Position numbers and translations under genes: made by a program. 64,000 nucleotides of DNA, from positions 682,001 to 746,000 of the forward strand of contig NZ_FOUX01000006.1 in the NCBI RefSeq assembly GCF_900114995.1. The letters are read 5' to 3'. Origin of the DNA: Chitinophaga sp. YR627. GTDB taxonomy: Bacteria; Bacteroidota; Bacteroidia; Chitinophagales; Chitinophagaceae. A model generated the notes under the pieces. That model made no database searches. It saw nothing but the letters and a program-made list of their open reading frames with translations, and had not been told where the DNA came from. Of this stretch, positions 25,681-33,645 are shown one piece after another. Numbering within the stretch: the first letter of the stretch is position 1; each line of letters starts with the position of its first letter.

Positions 25681-26124
25681 TCAGAATTTAGGTTGCAGCT
25701 TAAAAGAAACGCCTACACGGTTCCACGTATTGATGACAGTAGCTGCTGCGATCAGTTTAGCCGTATAATCTTCTCCGAATACACGCAGACATTCATCATA
25801 CAGTTCGTCGGCAATACCATGTTCATGTATAAAGGTCACTGCTTTTGTCAGCTGCAGGATCAGTTGTTCTTCCGCTGTAAAGTGATCAGTAGCTTCATGC
25901 CATACCGGGATCAATATGATCTTCCTGACAGGAATATCCAGAGAAAGGGCATCCTGCGTGTGTTTATCAACACAGTAGGCACAGCCATTAAAGTGTGAAG
26001 CCGAGATCTTGATCAGTTCATGATGCCATTTATCAATACCTGCCGCATGTACCGCCTTGTCCAGGTCTGCCATCGCTTTGTACAATTCAGGATTGTTTTT
26101 GCCGATGAATGTTCTTGTTGCCAT
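25681..26124 (-). CDS. AhpD-like carboxymuconolactone decarboxylase family protein
   Basis: A 147-residue alkylhydroperoxidase/CMD-family protein. Start chosen at 26124 because MATRTFIG gives the normal family length; the frame stays open to 26232 but that part overlaps the promoter and operator. The redox centre C48-x-x-C51-x3-H55 (GCAYCVDKH) and the late NTWNRVGV segment are family hallmarks. Such proteins reduce peroxides or act as thiol-dependent oxidoreductases, in oligomeric helical rings. First gene of the operon with the azoreductase and GNAT enzymes, divergent from a MocR-type regulator. Confidence 0.88.
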   Translation of the reverse strand: MATRTFIGKNNPELYKAMADLDKAVHAAGIDKWHHELIKISASHFNGCAYCVDKHTQDALSLDIPVRKIILIPVWHEATDHFTAEEQLILQLTKAVTFIHEHGIADELYDECLRVFGEDYTAKLIAAATVINTWNRVGVSFKLQPKF

Positions 26125-26144
26125 TTTGTTTGTTTTTGTTGACA

Positions 26145-26152
26145 CAAAGTTA
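26145..26152 (-). promoter_or_regulatory. -7 element of the AhpD-like/azoreductase operon
   Basis: The complement of CAAAGTTA reads TAACTTTG, a full match to TAnnTTTG, about 20 bases upstream of the start at 26124. No TTTG stands 19-21 bases further up; instead one arm of the MocR-type inverted repeat starts there, an arrangement expected for an activator-dependent promoter. Confidence 0.5.
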
Positions 26153-26161
26153 TGAAGCGAT

Positions 26162-26204
26162 TGTACTACCTTAGTCATACAGATTTTATTAATTAGGTAG
26201 TACA
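26162..26204. promoter_or_regulatory. Putative MocR operator: widely spaced inverted repeat
   Basis: TGTACTACCTTA (26162-26173) and TTAGGTAGTACA (26193-26204) are inverted arms matching at 11 of 12 positions, with centres 31 bases apart (about three helical turns). A direct repeat TACAGATT (26178-26185 and 26201-26208) is also present. The site lies between the AhpD-like operon and the regulator and ends 4 bases before the regulator's start codon. Confidence 0.55.
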
Positions 26205-26208
26205 GATT

Positions 26209-27642
26209 ATGCTGGATACAATGTTGCTCCATATAGATAAACAGTCGTCACAGGCGGTATACGTGCAGCTGGCGAACGGACTGATCAACCTGATCAGGAG
26301 TGGTGTACTGAAACCGGGCACCCGTTTACCTTCTATCCGGGTAATGGCGGCGGAATTGCATATTCATGCCAGGACGGTGGTAGCAGCCTATGATGAAATG
26401 GCGGCCCAGGACTGGATCTATAGTAAGCCCCGTTCGGGGATGGTAGTGGCGGAGAATCTGCCCGATCTGAAGCCCCGTACTTTCCGGAGTAGTTTACCGG
26501 CAGCAACAGACAGATCATTGGCAGGCTCCGGTTCGCAGCAACAATTCCGCTATGTGATCAATGACGGTTTTCCGGATCACCGGATTGCCCCGGTAGAACA
26601 GTTGTTCAAACTCCAGCGACAGGCTTTCTATAACGACGATGTGGAACGTACTTCCATGTACTCCGATAGCCGGGGGAGCTTCAGACTAAGAAAAACCCTG
26701 GCAGAACATATCAGTGGCTCAAGAGGCATTGCGATGACGCCGGAAATGTTACTATTGACACGCGGCGCACAGATGGCCATTTATGTGGTAGCAGCCACCC
26801 TGATAAAACCGGGGGATGAGGTGTTGGTAGGAGACCCGGGCTACAGACTGGCAACAGCCGTATTTGAGCAGTTAGGGGCTAAAATAACCCGTATTCCGGT
26901 GGATGAGGAAGGGATTGATGTTGATCAGGTCGAAAAGGCCTGTAAACGAAAATTCAGGCTGTTATATATCGTCCCGCATCATCATCACCCTACAACGGTG
27001 ACTTTAAGCGCGGCAAGGAGAATGAAACTGTTGTCACTGATCAGAAAACATGGATTCTATACCATTGAAGACGACTATGATTATGAATTTCACTATACCC
27101 ACCGGCCGATATTACCACTGGCGAGTGCAGACCATGGGGGCCATGTGTTGTATATAGGCTCGGTGACCAAAAACCTGGCCGCCTCTATGCGCCTGGGCTA
27201 TCTTATAGCATCAGAGGAGTTTGTCAGCCGGGCGGCACAGGTCAAAAAAGTCATTGATCTCCGGGGTGACCTCTTATTTGAAGACTCCCTGGCAGCCCTG
27301 TTTGAAGACGGCGTCATACAACGACATATCCGTAAGTCCCTGAAATTATATCAGCAACGAAGAGATCTTTTCTGCGAATTACTGGAAAAGGAGTTGGGTG
27401 AATATGTCCGCTTCCGCAAACCAGATGGGGGCATGGCCGTATGGGTACAGTTTGCCCCTAAATTTAAACTGTCTGTCATCGCTGCCAGGGCAGGGGAGCA
27501 GGGGCTGAAAATGTCTGACGGGACAGCCTATGATCCGGTGGCAGACAGGCTGAATGGGTTGCGAATGGGCTTCGCTTCCCTGAATGAAAGAGAGATGAAA
27601 AAGGTGATGGCAATTCTGCGGAAAGTACTGGAACAATATTAA
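26209..27642 (+). CDS. MocR/PdxR-type GntR regulator with aminotransferase domain
   Basis: A 477-residue fusion of an N-terminal GntR winged helix (about 12-80; LPSIRVMAAELHIHARTVVA) and a C-terminal fold-type I aminotransferase domain (about 115-475). The PLP-binding lysine is K321 in GSVTKNLAASMRLGY, and the IEDDYDYEF segment supplies the PLP-ring aspartate. MocR proteins bind PLP as effector cofactor and control vitamin B6, GABA, taurine or other amine genes. Here the divergent operon holds AhpD-like, azoreductase and GNAT genes, so its target pathway is unclear. A second in-frame ATG at 26221 would leave more room for the operator and could be the true start. Confidence 0.88.
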   Translation: MLDTMLLHIDKQSSQAVYVQLANGLINLIRSGVLKPGTRLPSIRVMAAELHIHARTVVAAYDEMAAQDWIYSKPRSGMVVAENLPDLKPRTFRSSLPAATDRSLAGSGSQQQFRYVINDGFPDHRIAPVEQLFKLQRQAFYNDDVERTSMYSDSRGSFRLRKTLAEHISGSRGIAMTPEMLLLTRGAQMAIYVVAATLIKPGDEVLVGDPGYRLATAVFEQLGAKITRIPVDEEGIDVDQVEKACKRKFRLLYIVPHHHHPTTVTLSAARRMKLLSLIRKHGFYTIEDDYDYEFHYTHRPILPLASADHGGHVLYIGSVTKNLAASMRLGYLIASEEFVSRAAQVKKVIDLRGDLLFEDSLAALFEDGVIQRHIRKSLKLYQQRRDLFCELLEKELGEYVRFRKPDGGMAVWVQFAPKFKLSVIAARAGEQGLKMSDGTAYDPVADRLNGLRMGFASLNEREMKKVMAILRKVLEQY

Positions 27643-27743
27643 AGCAATTCCTGCTATCGGCGCTTACCAGAAATAATAACAAATTCTCCGCAGCCGGATT
27701 GCATCAGTGCACGATATTTTAGCACGACTAAAATATCCATTTT

Positions 27744-28139
27744 ATGAAAATGAAACTGAGTATTGCGCTTTTATTAGTATGCTGCGCCCTTGTATTTTCA
27801 GGCTTCCGTGCAGGTGTATTCAGTCAGCTGACAACACCAGCCGCCAGAAGAGCGGTGATGAACTTTCACGTGTACGTGGATTCTCCAAGCCAGTCTTATG
27901 CCGGTCTGACCGCCAGTATAAAGAATGAATCTTCTGGTGTCAACTATCCAACGCCTGTCCAAAGCAAAATCGTATCCGGCCGGCAGTTCTATGAATTTTA
28001 TGCATCTGGAGAACTGGGAGAGCAATTCTCTATCACGGTGAAGTCAGGTACTACGGTGGTAGCCAGTGGCACGCATATCGTGAACGCCACCAATACGAAT
28101 AACCATCATGCTGTTGTAACAGTATATATGAGTTATTAA
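27744..28139 (+). CDS. Small secreted hypothetical protein
   Basis: I do not recognise the family. A 131-residue protein with a hydrophobic N-terminal segment (residues 4-20, LSIALLLVCCALVFSGF) that acts as a signal peptide or anchor; the two cysteines lack a good lipobox context. The mature part is short beta-strand-rich sequence (MNFHVYVDSPSQSY, FYEFYASGELGEQFSITVKS, HHAVVTVYMSY), suggesting a single small beta-sandwich domain. Stands alone between the MocR-type regulator and a strong terminator, so context gives no function. Confidence 0.6.
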   Translation: MKMKLSIALLLVCCALVFSGFRAGVFSQLTTPAARRAVMNFHVYVDSPSQSYAGLTASIKNESSGVNYPTPVQSKIVSGRQFYEFYASGELGEQFSITVKSGTTVVASGTHIVNATNTNNHHAVVTVYMSY

Positions 28140-28153
28140 GGGATCAGCTTATT

Positions 28154-28204
28154 AAAGGAAAAGGGGTATCACACGGTTCAGCTGATACTCCTTTTCCTTT
28201 TTTA
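28154..28204 (+). terminator. Rho-independent terminator after the small secreted protein
   Basis: An 18-bp near-perfect stem AAAGGAAAAGGGGTATCA/TGATACTCCTTTTCCTTT (28154-28171 with 28183-28200) continues into a T run. It lies 14 bases after the stop codon of the gene ending at 28139. Confidence 0.85.
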
Positions 28205-28331
28205 TTATGGGTAACCCAGTGTTGCACTGATATAGGCAGGAAAATCAGCAGCCCTGACACTTCCATTGCTCATACCATTTGCATCCGCCAGTTCGGCCAG
28301 CTGATGTTCATGCAGATAATACAGGTAATTT
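28205..28331 (-). pseudogene. Possible 3' remnant of a lost gene
   Basis: On the minus strand an open stretch of about 40 codons without a usable start ends in TAA at 28205-28207. Its translation looks protein-like (HEHQLAELADANGM, then ADFPAYISATLGYP at the end) and is preceded by an in-frame stop. This may be the C-terminal scar of a deleted gene. Too short for assignment; chance cannot be excluded. Confidence 0.25.
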
Positions 28332-28357
28332 TAACTTTTGGTCCGGCTATTTTAACA

Positions 28358-29791
28358 TCAATGTAGCTTGTGGATGGTCCTGCTGATATATTCCGGATAA
28401 GCAGCTGCATCAGCCTTCAGCGCCGCTATTTTTTCTGATGATGCAGCTGTATCTTTTAGCTCGAAGCAATAGCTGGTATATAACATGAAAAACAGACAAC
28501 GGTTAATTGGATCAAGCGAGTCATCCTGCATACATTTTAGTACCTGTTTCTCAAAATCTGCGGCATGCGCTGATTCCGTGAAGGCGCGTCCCAGGCGGCC
28601 GATGTTACCCCAATAATGCCCTTCTGCCAGATCACTCGCCCAGAAGACGGTACCAAGCAATAGCTGTTGCACGGGAATATCCAGTAATTCCAGTTCAGGA
28701 AAGTGTGTTCCCCGGATGACTTTTCCATAACTGGCATCGCTGTTACGCTGGAAACGATCGTTCATGATATCCAGGTGTGATCTGATAAACACCGGCCACT
28801 GATGTGTTTGTGCTGCAAGTTTGGCAATATCTCTTGTGTGTAGGCTGGGTGCATTGTCCATGCTGCAGAAGCCGACCACCTGGCGTATGCGTTTAAGCAG
28901 CAGAAGCGTATCCGGGGAATACCTACCATCTGCCAACAGCTCCAGGGTTTCGTTTCCGATTCTTTTTTCTATGGCTTCCTTTATAGCCCCGTCGAATAGT
29001 TCTCTTGTCCGGGCATTTGTTTTCAGGTCATTGTACAGGTAATTGTAGTCACTGAGGGTCAGATTAGGATCATCTCCCAGATCCGCCGGTCTGGGGTTTT
29101 TCAGCATCATATAAGTTACCAGCTTCTTAAGGGACTCATTGGTCGCACCTTCTTCCCGCTGATCATACAACGTGATACTGATACAGGGATCTACCATACA
29201 ATCGACATACTGTATCATTTTTGCATATTCCACAGGTAACTGTATGCTACTGAAGGAATGATCTCGCCGCCATGCCACGAAAGAATATTTATCATTCCAA
29301 AAATGCGAAACATACATCCAGGTATCGGAAGGAGAGAAGAGGTCGGAAAGTTCCTGATTCGTGATTCTTTTTGCATCCCCACTATAAATGGTGGTGACCA
29401 TTTGTTTCCTGCGTTGGTCGTAACTGTTTTCATAGGCGATAAGAACATGTGCGCTATCCTCGATTATACTCAGTTCAGCAGCACGTATCTCCTGTAAAGT
29501 AGCTCCTTTTTTCAGCAGATCTTCCAGTTTAGGTTTGTCCTCCTTTTTGACTCCGCTTAATGTGACAACGGTTCCCTCTGTCTGTGGAAGTGAATGATAT
29601 AGAGGATTAGGCACGCATTCCAGGTATTTGAGATTCAGAGAATCTGCCGTTCTCTTTAGCTGTTCTATATCACTCCTGGAATAATATAATTTAGCATACG
29701 GGTTTTGTGCAGGAAGCGTGTCTTTTGTCTGCGCCAGGGTAGATAGACAGAGATATAGTAATATGGTCAGGATCAGACACGAACGTTTCAT
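28358..29791 (-). CDS. Secreted hypothetical protein, mostly helical
   Basis: I do not recognise the family. A 477-residue protein with a clear signal peptide (MKRSCLILTILLYLCLSTLA, then QTK). Residues about 30-230 are mixed alpha/beta with a KKGATLQEIRAAELSII helix and tyrosine-rich strands; about 230-477 are largely helical with TPR-like spacing (GYWGNIGRLGRAFTES-like, LKCMQDDSLDPINRCLFFML), suggesting a helical-repeat C-terminal half. No catalytic motif is evident. It stands alone, divergent from the esterase gene. Confidence 0.6.
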   Translation of the reverse strand: MKRSCLILTILLYLCLSTLAQTKDTLPAQNPYAKLYYSRSDIEQLKRTADSLNLKYLECVPNPLYHSLPQTEGTVVTLSGVKKEDKPKLEDLLKKGATLQEIRAAELSIIEDSAHVLIAYENSYDQRRKQMVTTIYSGDAKRITNQELSDLFSPSDTWMYVSHFWNDKYSFVAWRRDHSFSSIQLPVEYAKMIQYVDCMVDPCISITLYDQREEGATNESLKKLVTYMMLKNPRPADLGDDPNLTLSDYNYLYNDLKTNARTRELFDGAIKEAIEKRIGNETLELLADGRYSPDTLLLLKRIRQVVGFCSMDNAPSLHTRDIAKLAAQTHQWPVFIRSHLDIMNDRFQRNSDASYGKVIRGTHFPELELLDIPVQQLLLGTVFWASDLAEGHYWGNIGRLGRAFTESAHAADFEKQVLKCMQDDSLDPINRCLFFMLYTSYCFELKDTAASSEKIAALKADAAAYPEYISRTIHKLH

Positions 29792-29944
29792 ATGCAGGAT
29801 TTAGGGAAATGATGCAGACAGTCTGTAATTTCCATAAGGTGACAGGTTACCAGGAAGAACGACGTTAGCAACAATTTCGCAATATAGTTTTTTTTATAAG
29901 ATGCGATATTGTTGCCTTATCTTTCGCAAAAGAAAAGATTCCAC

Positions 29945-30865
29945 ATGAATAAACGTCTTATCTGTCTGACAGCTATGACCCTGATCGCAGGTGCCTCCAA
30001 AGCACAGCAGTTCATACCGCTGTATCCGGATAGTGTTGTCAACAGCCGTAATGTACCCGATAAGGAAGTAAAAAACGATAATAACGGAAGCCTGTCATTT
30101 GAAAAAGTATCCGTTCCGACAGTACAGCTCTTCCTGCCACCGGCAGATAAGGCAAACGGCGCTGCTATGATCGTTTGTCCGGGTGGTGGCTACAGCTTTC
30201 TCGCCTATACGCATGAAGGGATCAATTTTGCCCGAAGACTCAATGAAATGGGGATCACTGTCCTCGTGCTGAAATACAGAATGCCGGACGATGCCACTAT
30301 GCGGGATCGCACAATCGGTCCTCTACAGGATGCGCAGCAGGCAATCCGCCTGGTACGCCAGCGGGCGAAAGAATGGCATATCGATGTGAACAGGGTAGGA
30401 CTGATGGGGTCTTCTGCCGGCGGACATCTCGCATCTACAGCCGGTACGCATTTCGATCACGCGTATATTCCCAATCCGGAGCAGACCAGCCTGCGTCCTG
30501 ACTTCCTGGTGCTAGTATATCCCGTGATCAGCATGGCAGATAGTCTTACACACCAGGGCTCAAAGAATAACCTGATCGGTAAAGATGCCAGGCCGGCAAC
30601 CGTACAGGCATTCAGTAATGAGCTCCAGGTAACGGATCAAACGCCGCCTACCTTCCTGGTACACGCGACAGACGATAAAGGGGTAGTAGTAGGGAATAGT
30701 ATCGCCTTTTATACCGCACTGGTAAAGCATAACGTTCCTGCGGAACTACATGCTTACCAGCGCGGCGGTCATGGCTTTGGGATGAGAACCAGCAATCCTG
30801 ATGAACACTGGTTAGACAGACTGGAAAACTGGTTACGCGACAACGGATGGCTGAAAAGGCAATAA
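29945..30865 (+). CDS. Secreted BD-FAE-type esterase/lipase (alpha/beta hydrolase)
   Basis: A 306-residue protein with signal peptide (to about residue 21, ASKAQQ). Motifs of the bacterial feruloyl/acetyl-xylan esterase-like group: oxyanion-hole CPGGGY (residues 78-83), nucleophile elbow GSSAGG with S157, an acid region in LVHATDDKGV and the catalytic histidine in GGHGFG near the C-terminus. The start at 29945 is chosen because it gives a normal signal peptide. Such enzymes remove acyl groups from plant polysaccharides. Convergent with the phosphatase gene; the two coding regions overlap by 33 bases at their 3' ends (30833-30865), which is uncommon. Confidence 0.85.
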   Translation: MNKRLICLTAMTLIAGASKAQQFIPLYPDSVVNSRNVPDKEVKNDNNGSLSFEKVSVPTVQLFLPPADKANGAAMIVCPGGGYSFLAYTHEGINFARRLNEMGITVLVLKYRMPDDATMRDRTIGPLQDAQQAIRLVRQRAKEWHIDVNRVGLMGSSAGGHLASTAGTHFDHAYIPNPEQTSLRPDFLVLVYPVISMADSLTHQGSKNNLIGKDARPATVQAFSNELQVTDQTPPTFLVHATDDKGVVVGNSIAFYTALVKHNVPAELHAYQRGGHGFGMRTSNPDEHWLDRLENWLRDNGWLKRQ

Positions 30866-32167
30866 CCTGTTTGGCTTGTTACGCCGTTTTTCAAGGATGA
30901 ACGAATCAAACAGTTCACCCGTAGCGAGATGGGAACGGAAACTCAGCCGGTCATTCTCAATGGTAATGAGATGATACATCTGCAAATGCCCGGCTACAAT
31001 ATCAGCCCATTCCATTTTCTCATATTCATACATCTTGGAGCCACTTACGGATACCACATACATGGTGCCGTAAGGGGCTACCTGCTGCATACCACGTCCA
31101 TAGGCATGGTCATGCCCCTGTAAGACGATATCTACTTTGTATTTGTCAAAGACAGGCTTAAAATGTGCCCGCACTTTCTCATTATAACGCCCCTTTTTCG
31201 TTGAAAATACCGGGTGATGCATCGTTACCACCGTCCACTTATTCGGATTGTTTTCCAACGCTGCTTCCAGCCATTTCACCTGTGTGTCGATCAGCGCATC
31301 TGAGCTGGCCTCTTCCATCATCATCGTATTCAGGGAAATGAACCGCACTCCCTGTATGTCCGCATAAAATACCGATCCCTCCAGCTGCGCATCACCGGTA
31401 CCATTTCCCGGCAGGGAAAACTGCTTTTTCCAGAAGAGTGACAGATGTGGCTGGCCATCCTCGTGGGTATACTCATGATTGCCCGGCGTTACCAGCGAAG
31501 GAATGCTGCCGTGGATATATCCGCCTGCTTCAAACCATTGTCCCCATTCCTCGTCATTATTGGCCCGGTTCACCAGATCCCCGGCGTGAATGATCGCCTG
31601 CGCATCGGGCAACTGTGCATACGCTTTCCTGATCACACGACTCCAGAACGGACGGATACCCACCTGTGCATCACCCAGGTAAATAAAGGAAGTTTTACCG
31701 GGTGTGGCCGCCGCTGTTTTAAATTGCAGCCATTCGCTCCAGCCGTTGTCACTGCCTACCCGGTAGGTATATAATGTAGCTGATTGCAAGCCTGTTAGTG
31801 TGATCCGATGATAAACCACATCCAGTGCTTCCAGTTTAAACGCTTCACTATTGGCCGTAAGCCGCTTCACATTGGCCGCAAACTCAGGGTGCGCATCCGC
31901 TGTGGTATATTCTATATAAGCCGTATTGATACCTGCTGCGCTGCGCCAGTTGATCGTGGCACTGGTGGCAGGGTCCTGCGTGATCGTGAGAATGATCCTG
32001 TCAGGTGTATTGCCTGCAATATATCCCTCCGTATGTTGCACCACAGGAGGGGTAGCGGCTTTGGCAAAGGCGGCTGCTCCCGTAAACGGAAGCAACGCAC
32101 CTGCTTTGATAAAACCGGAAAGGAATTTCCTTCTGGCAACTGTCTTTTTTTCCATATCCATACTCAT
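30833..32167 (-). CDS. Tat-exported purple acid phosphatase-like metallophosphoesterase
   Basis: A 444-residue protein starting with a twin-arginine-type signal (VARRKFLSGFIKAGALL, then FTGAAAFA), so probably exported folded with its metals. Residues about 55-155 are a fibronectin-III-like purple acid phosphatase N-domain (RIILTITQDPATSATINWRS); about 160-420 form the calcineurin-like dimetal phosphoesterase: GDAQ, HAGDLVNRA, GNHEY, MHHPVF and QGHDHAYGR are all in order. Hydrolyses phosphomonoesters or similar bonds in the periplasm or at the surface. Its ATG overlaps the susD stop as ATGA, showing co-translation, and the sigma/FecR/SusCD context implies a job in taking up a phosphorylated compound. 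Confidence 0.88.
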   Translation of the reverse strand: MSMDMEKKTVARRKFLSGFIKAGALLPFTGAAAFAKAATPPVVQHTEGYIAGNTPDRIILTITQDPATSATINWRSAAGINTAYIEYTTADAHPEFAANVKRLTANSEAFKLEALDVVYHRITLTGLQSATLYTYRVGSDNGWSEWLQFKTAAATPGKTSFIYLGDAQVGIRPFWSRVIRKAYAQLPDAQAIIHAGDLVNRANNDEEWGQWFEAGGYIHGSIPSLVTPGNHEYTHEDGQPHLSLFWKKQFSLPGNGTGDAQLEGSVFYADIQGVRFISLNTMMMEEASSDALIDTQVKWLEAALENNPNKWTVVTMHHPVFSTKKGRYNEKVRAHFKPVFDKYKVDIVLQGHDHAYGRGMQQVAPYGTMYVVSVSGSKMYEYEKMEWADIVAGHLQMYHLITIENDRLSFRSHLATGELFDSFILEKRRNKPNRLLPFQPSVVA

Positions 32168-33633
32168 TTCAGGTACCACATTTTTGTATTGATGTCATCT
32201 GCGCCAAATACACTGATCGCCGCTTTATAATTGTCCAGATTTACGTCCTGCTCAGAGGTTGGCCACGCATATCGTACCGGGAACTGTGGCTGGAAAGCCA
32301 TCGGTCCTACGACGAATGCCGGATAACCGGTACGTCTGAAATCAAACCAGCCCTCAGCACCTTTGAAGGTCATCGCGATCCATTTCTGGGTGATCAGCTG
32401 CTCCAGTGTACCATTGTATTTTACAATAGCCTGGTTATAGTAGTCGCGTTTCTGAGCCTCGTCTGTCTGTCCGTAATAGGCCATAGAAGACTGGATACCG
32501 TTGTTATACAGGGATTCTGCCGTACTACCGTTTACAGTCACCTTACCGCGTTGCATCGCTTCCGCCAGGATAAAGCATACTTCTGAATAGACCATCAGAC
32601 TCGCCTTGAAAGTGGCCGGTTTGTCTTTTCTGAAGAAGGAAGAAAGGGTAGACTGATGGGTTTCGCCACCGTTATAGTCCGCCGGATTGGTATACGCATG
32701 CGGGATACCAACATACTGGTGCTGATCAATGGTAGCACCCTCTTTACCGCTCACAGGAGCGATCCAGAGTTCCAGTCTCGGGTCATTACGTGCAATCAGT
32801 ACGTCTACCAGTTCTTTACTGGCTTTTGTTTTCAGGAAATCATTGTCAATCATGTTCAGTGGTCCGCCAGCCCAGCTATCATCCTTTTTAACACCGAGAT
32901 AAGCTACTTCCGCATTATCCGCATTGCTTTCCATAATAGGATACTCGGTTTTGTTATTGAGGATCTCCTGCATCTCCGTAAAGGCAGCAGCATAGTTTTT
33001 TGAACAACGTAAGAGCATCCGCAGTCGCAGGGAGTTCGCCAGTTTACGCCACTTCAGCAGATCGCCGCCAAATAAGGCATCCGCACCTGCATTCAGACCA
33101 GCGCCGCCGTTTTTAAGCTGTGTATTGGCTTCTTTCAATACAGCCAGCAGACTTTTATACACCTCCTCCTGTTTGTCATAGGCAGGCTTGATATTACCGT
33201 TCTCCACTGACTGTAAGGCCTGGGAATAAGGTACGTCGCCATACAGGTCCGTCAGGTAGGCCATGTTGAATGCCAGGAGGACATTACCGGCAGCGGTATA
33301 TGCCGGCTGACCGCTTGCCGCTCCTTCCTGCTGCATGGTTTTGATGATCATCGCACGCTGATAGATATCTGACCAGTCTACCGCCGTCCAGCGGAACAGT
33401 TCATAATCATTGTTACGGATCAGGGTGATATAACGGCCCAGGGCAGCTGGTCTTCTTGCAAAACCATTCTCCGCATAGGCATAGGCCGTTTGTGTCACCG
33501 CTTCGGTAAGGTGATATTCCGGTCTGGTTTCAGACGGACTGTTAGGGTTGGTATTGATTTCCTCGAAGTCTTTTGTACAGGCTGTCAGCGTCATTGCTGT
33601 CAGCAGACTATATAGTATATTAGATCGTTTCAT
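32164..33633 (-). CDS. SusD-like lipoprotein (SusD_2 type)
   Basis: A 489-residue outer membrane lipoprotein; the signal peptide ends in the lipobox LTAC (cysteine near residue 19 of this start). The early DFEEINTNPNSPSETRP and the domain body (YLTDLYGDVPYSQAL, LRLRMLLRCSKNYA, EVCFILAEAMQRG, QKWIAMTFKGAEGWFDFRRT) match the SusD-like group 2 found with FecA-type SusC transporters. It binds substrate at the entrance of the adjacent SusC barrel. An in-frame ATG 9 bases further upstream (33642) is possible; 33633 gives the conventional signal start. It lies 12 bases after susC and overlaps the phosphatase start. Confidence 0.92.
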   Translation of the reverse strand: MKRSNILYSLLTAMTLTACTKDFEEINTNPNSPSETRPEYHLTEAVTQTAYAYAENGFARRPAALGRYITLIRNNDYELFRWTAVDWSDIYQRAMIIKTMQQEGAASGQPAYTAAGNVLLAFNMAYLTDLYGDVPYSQALQSVENGNIKPAYDKQEEVYKSLLAVLKEANTQLKNGGAGLNAGADALFGGDLLKWRKLANSLRLRMLLRCSKNYAAAFTEMQEILNNKTEYPIMESNADNAEVAYLGVKKDDSWAGGPLNMIDNDFLKTKASKELVDVLIARNDPRLELWIAPVSGKEGATIDQHQYVGIPHAYTNPADYNGGETHQSTLSSFFRKDKPATFKASLMVYSEVCFILAEAMQRGKVTVNGSTAESLYNNGIQSSMAYYGQTDEAQKRDYYNQAIVKYNGTLEQLITQKWIAMTFKGAEGWFDFRRTGYPAFVVGPMAFQPQFPVRYAWPTSEQDVNLDNYKAAISVFGADDINTKMWYLK

Positions 33634-33645
33634 GATTGTCATTGA

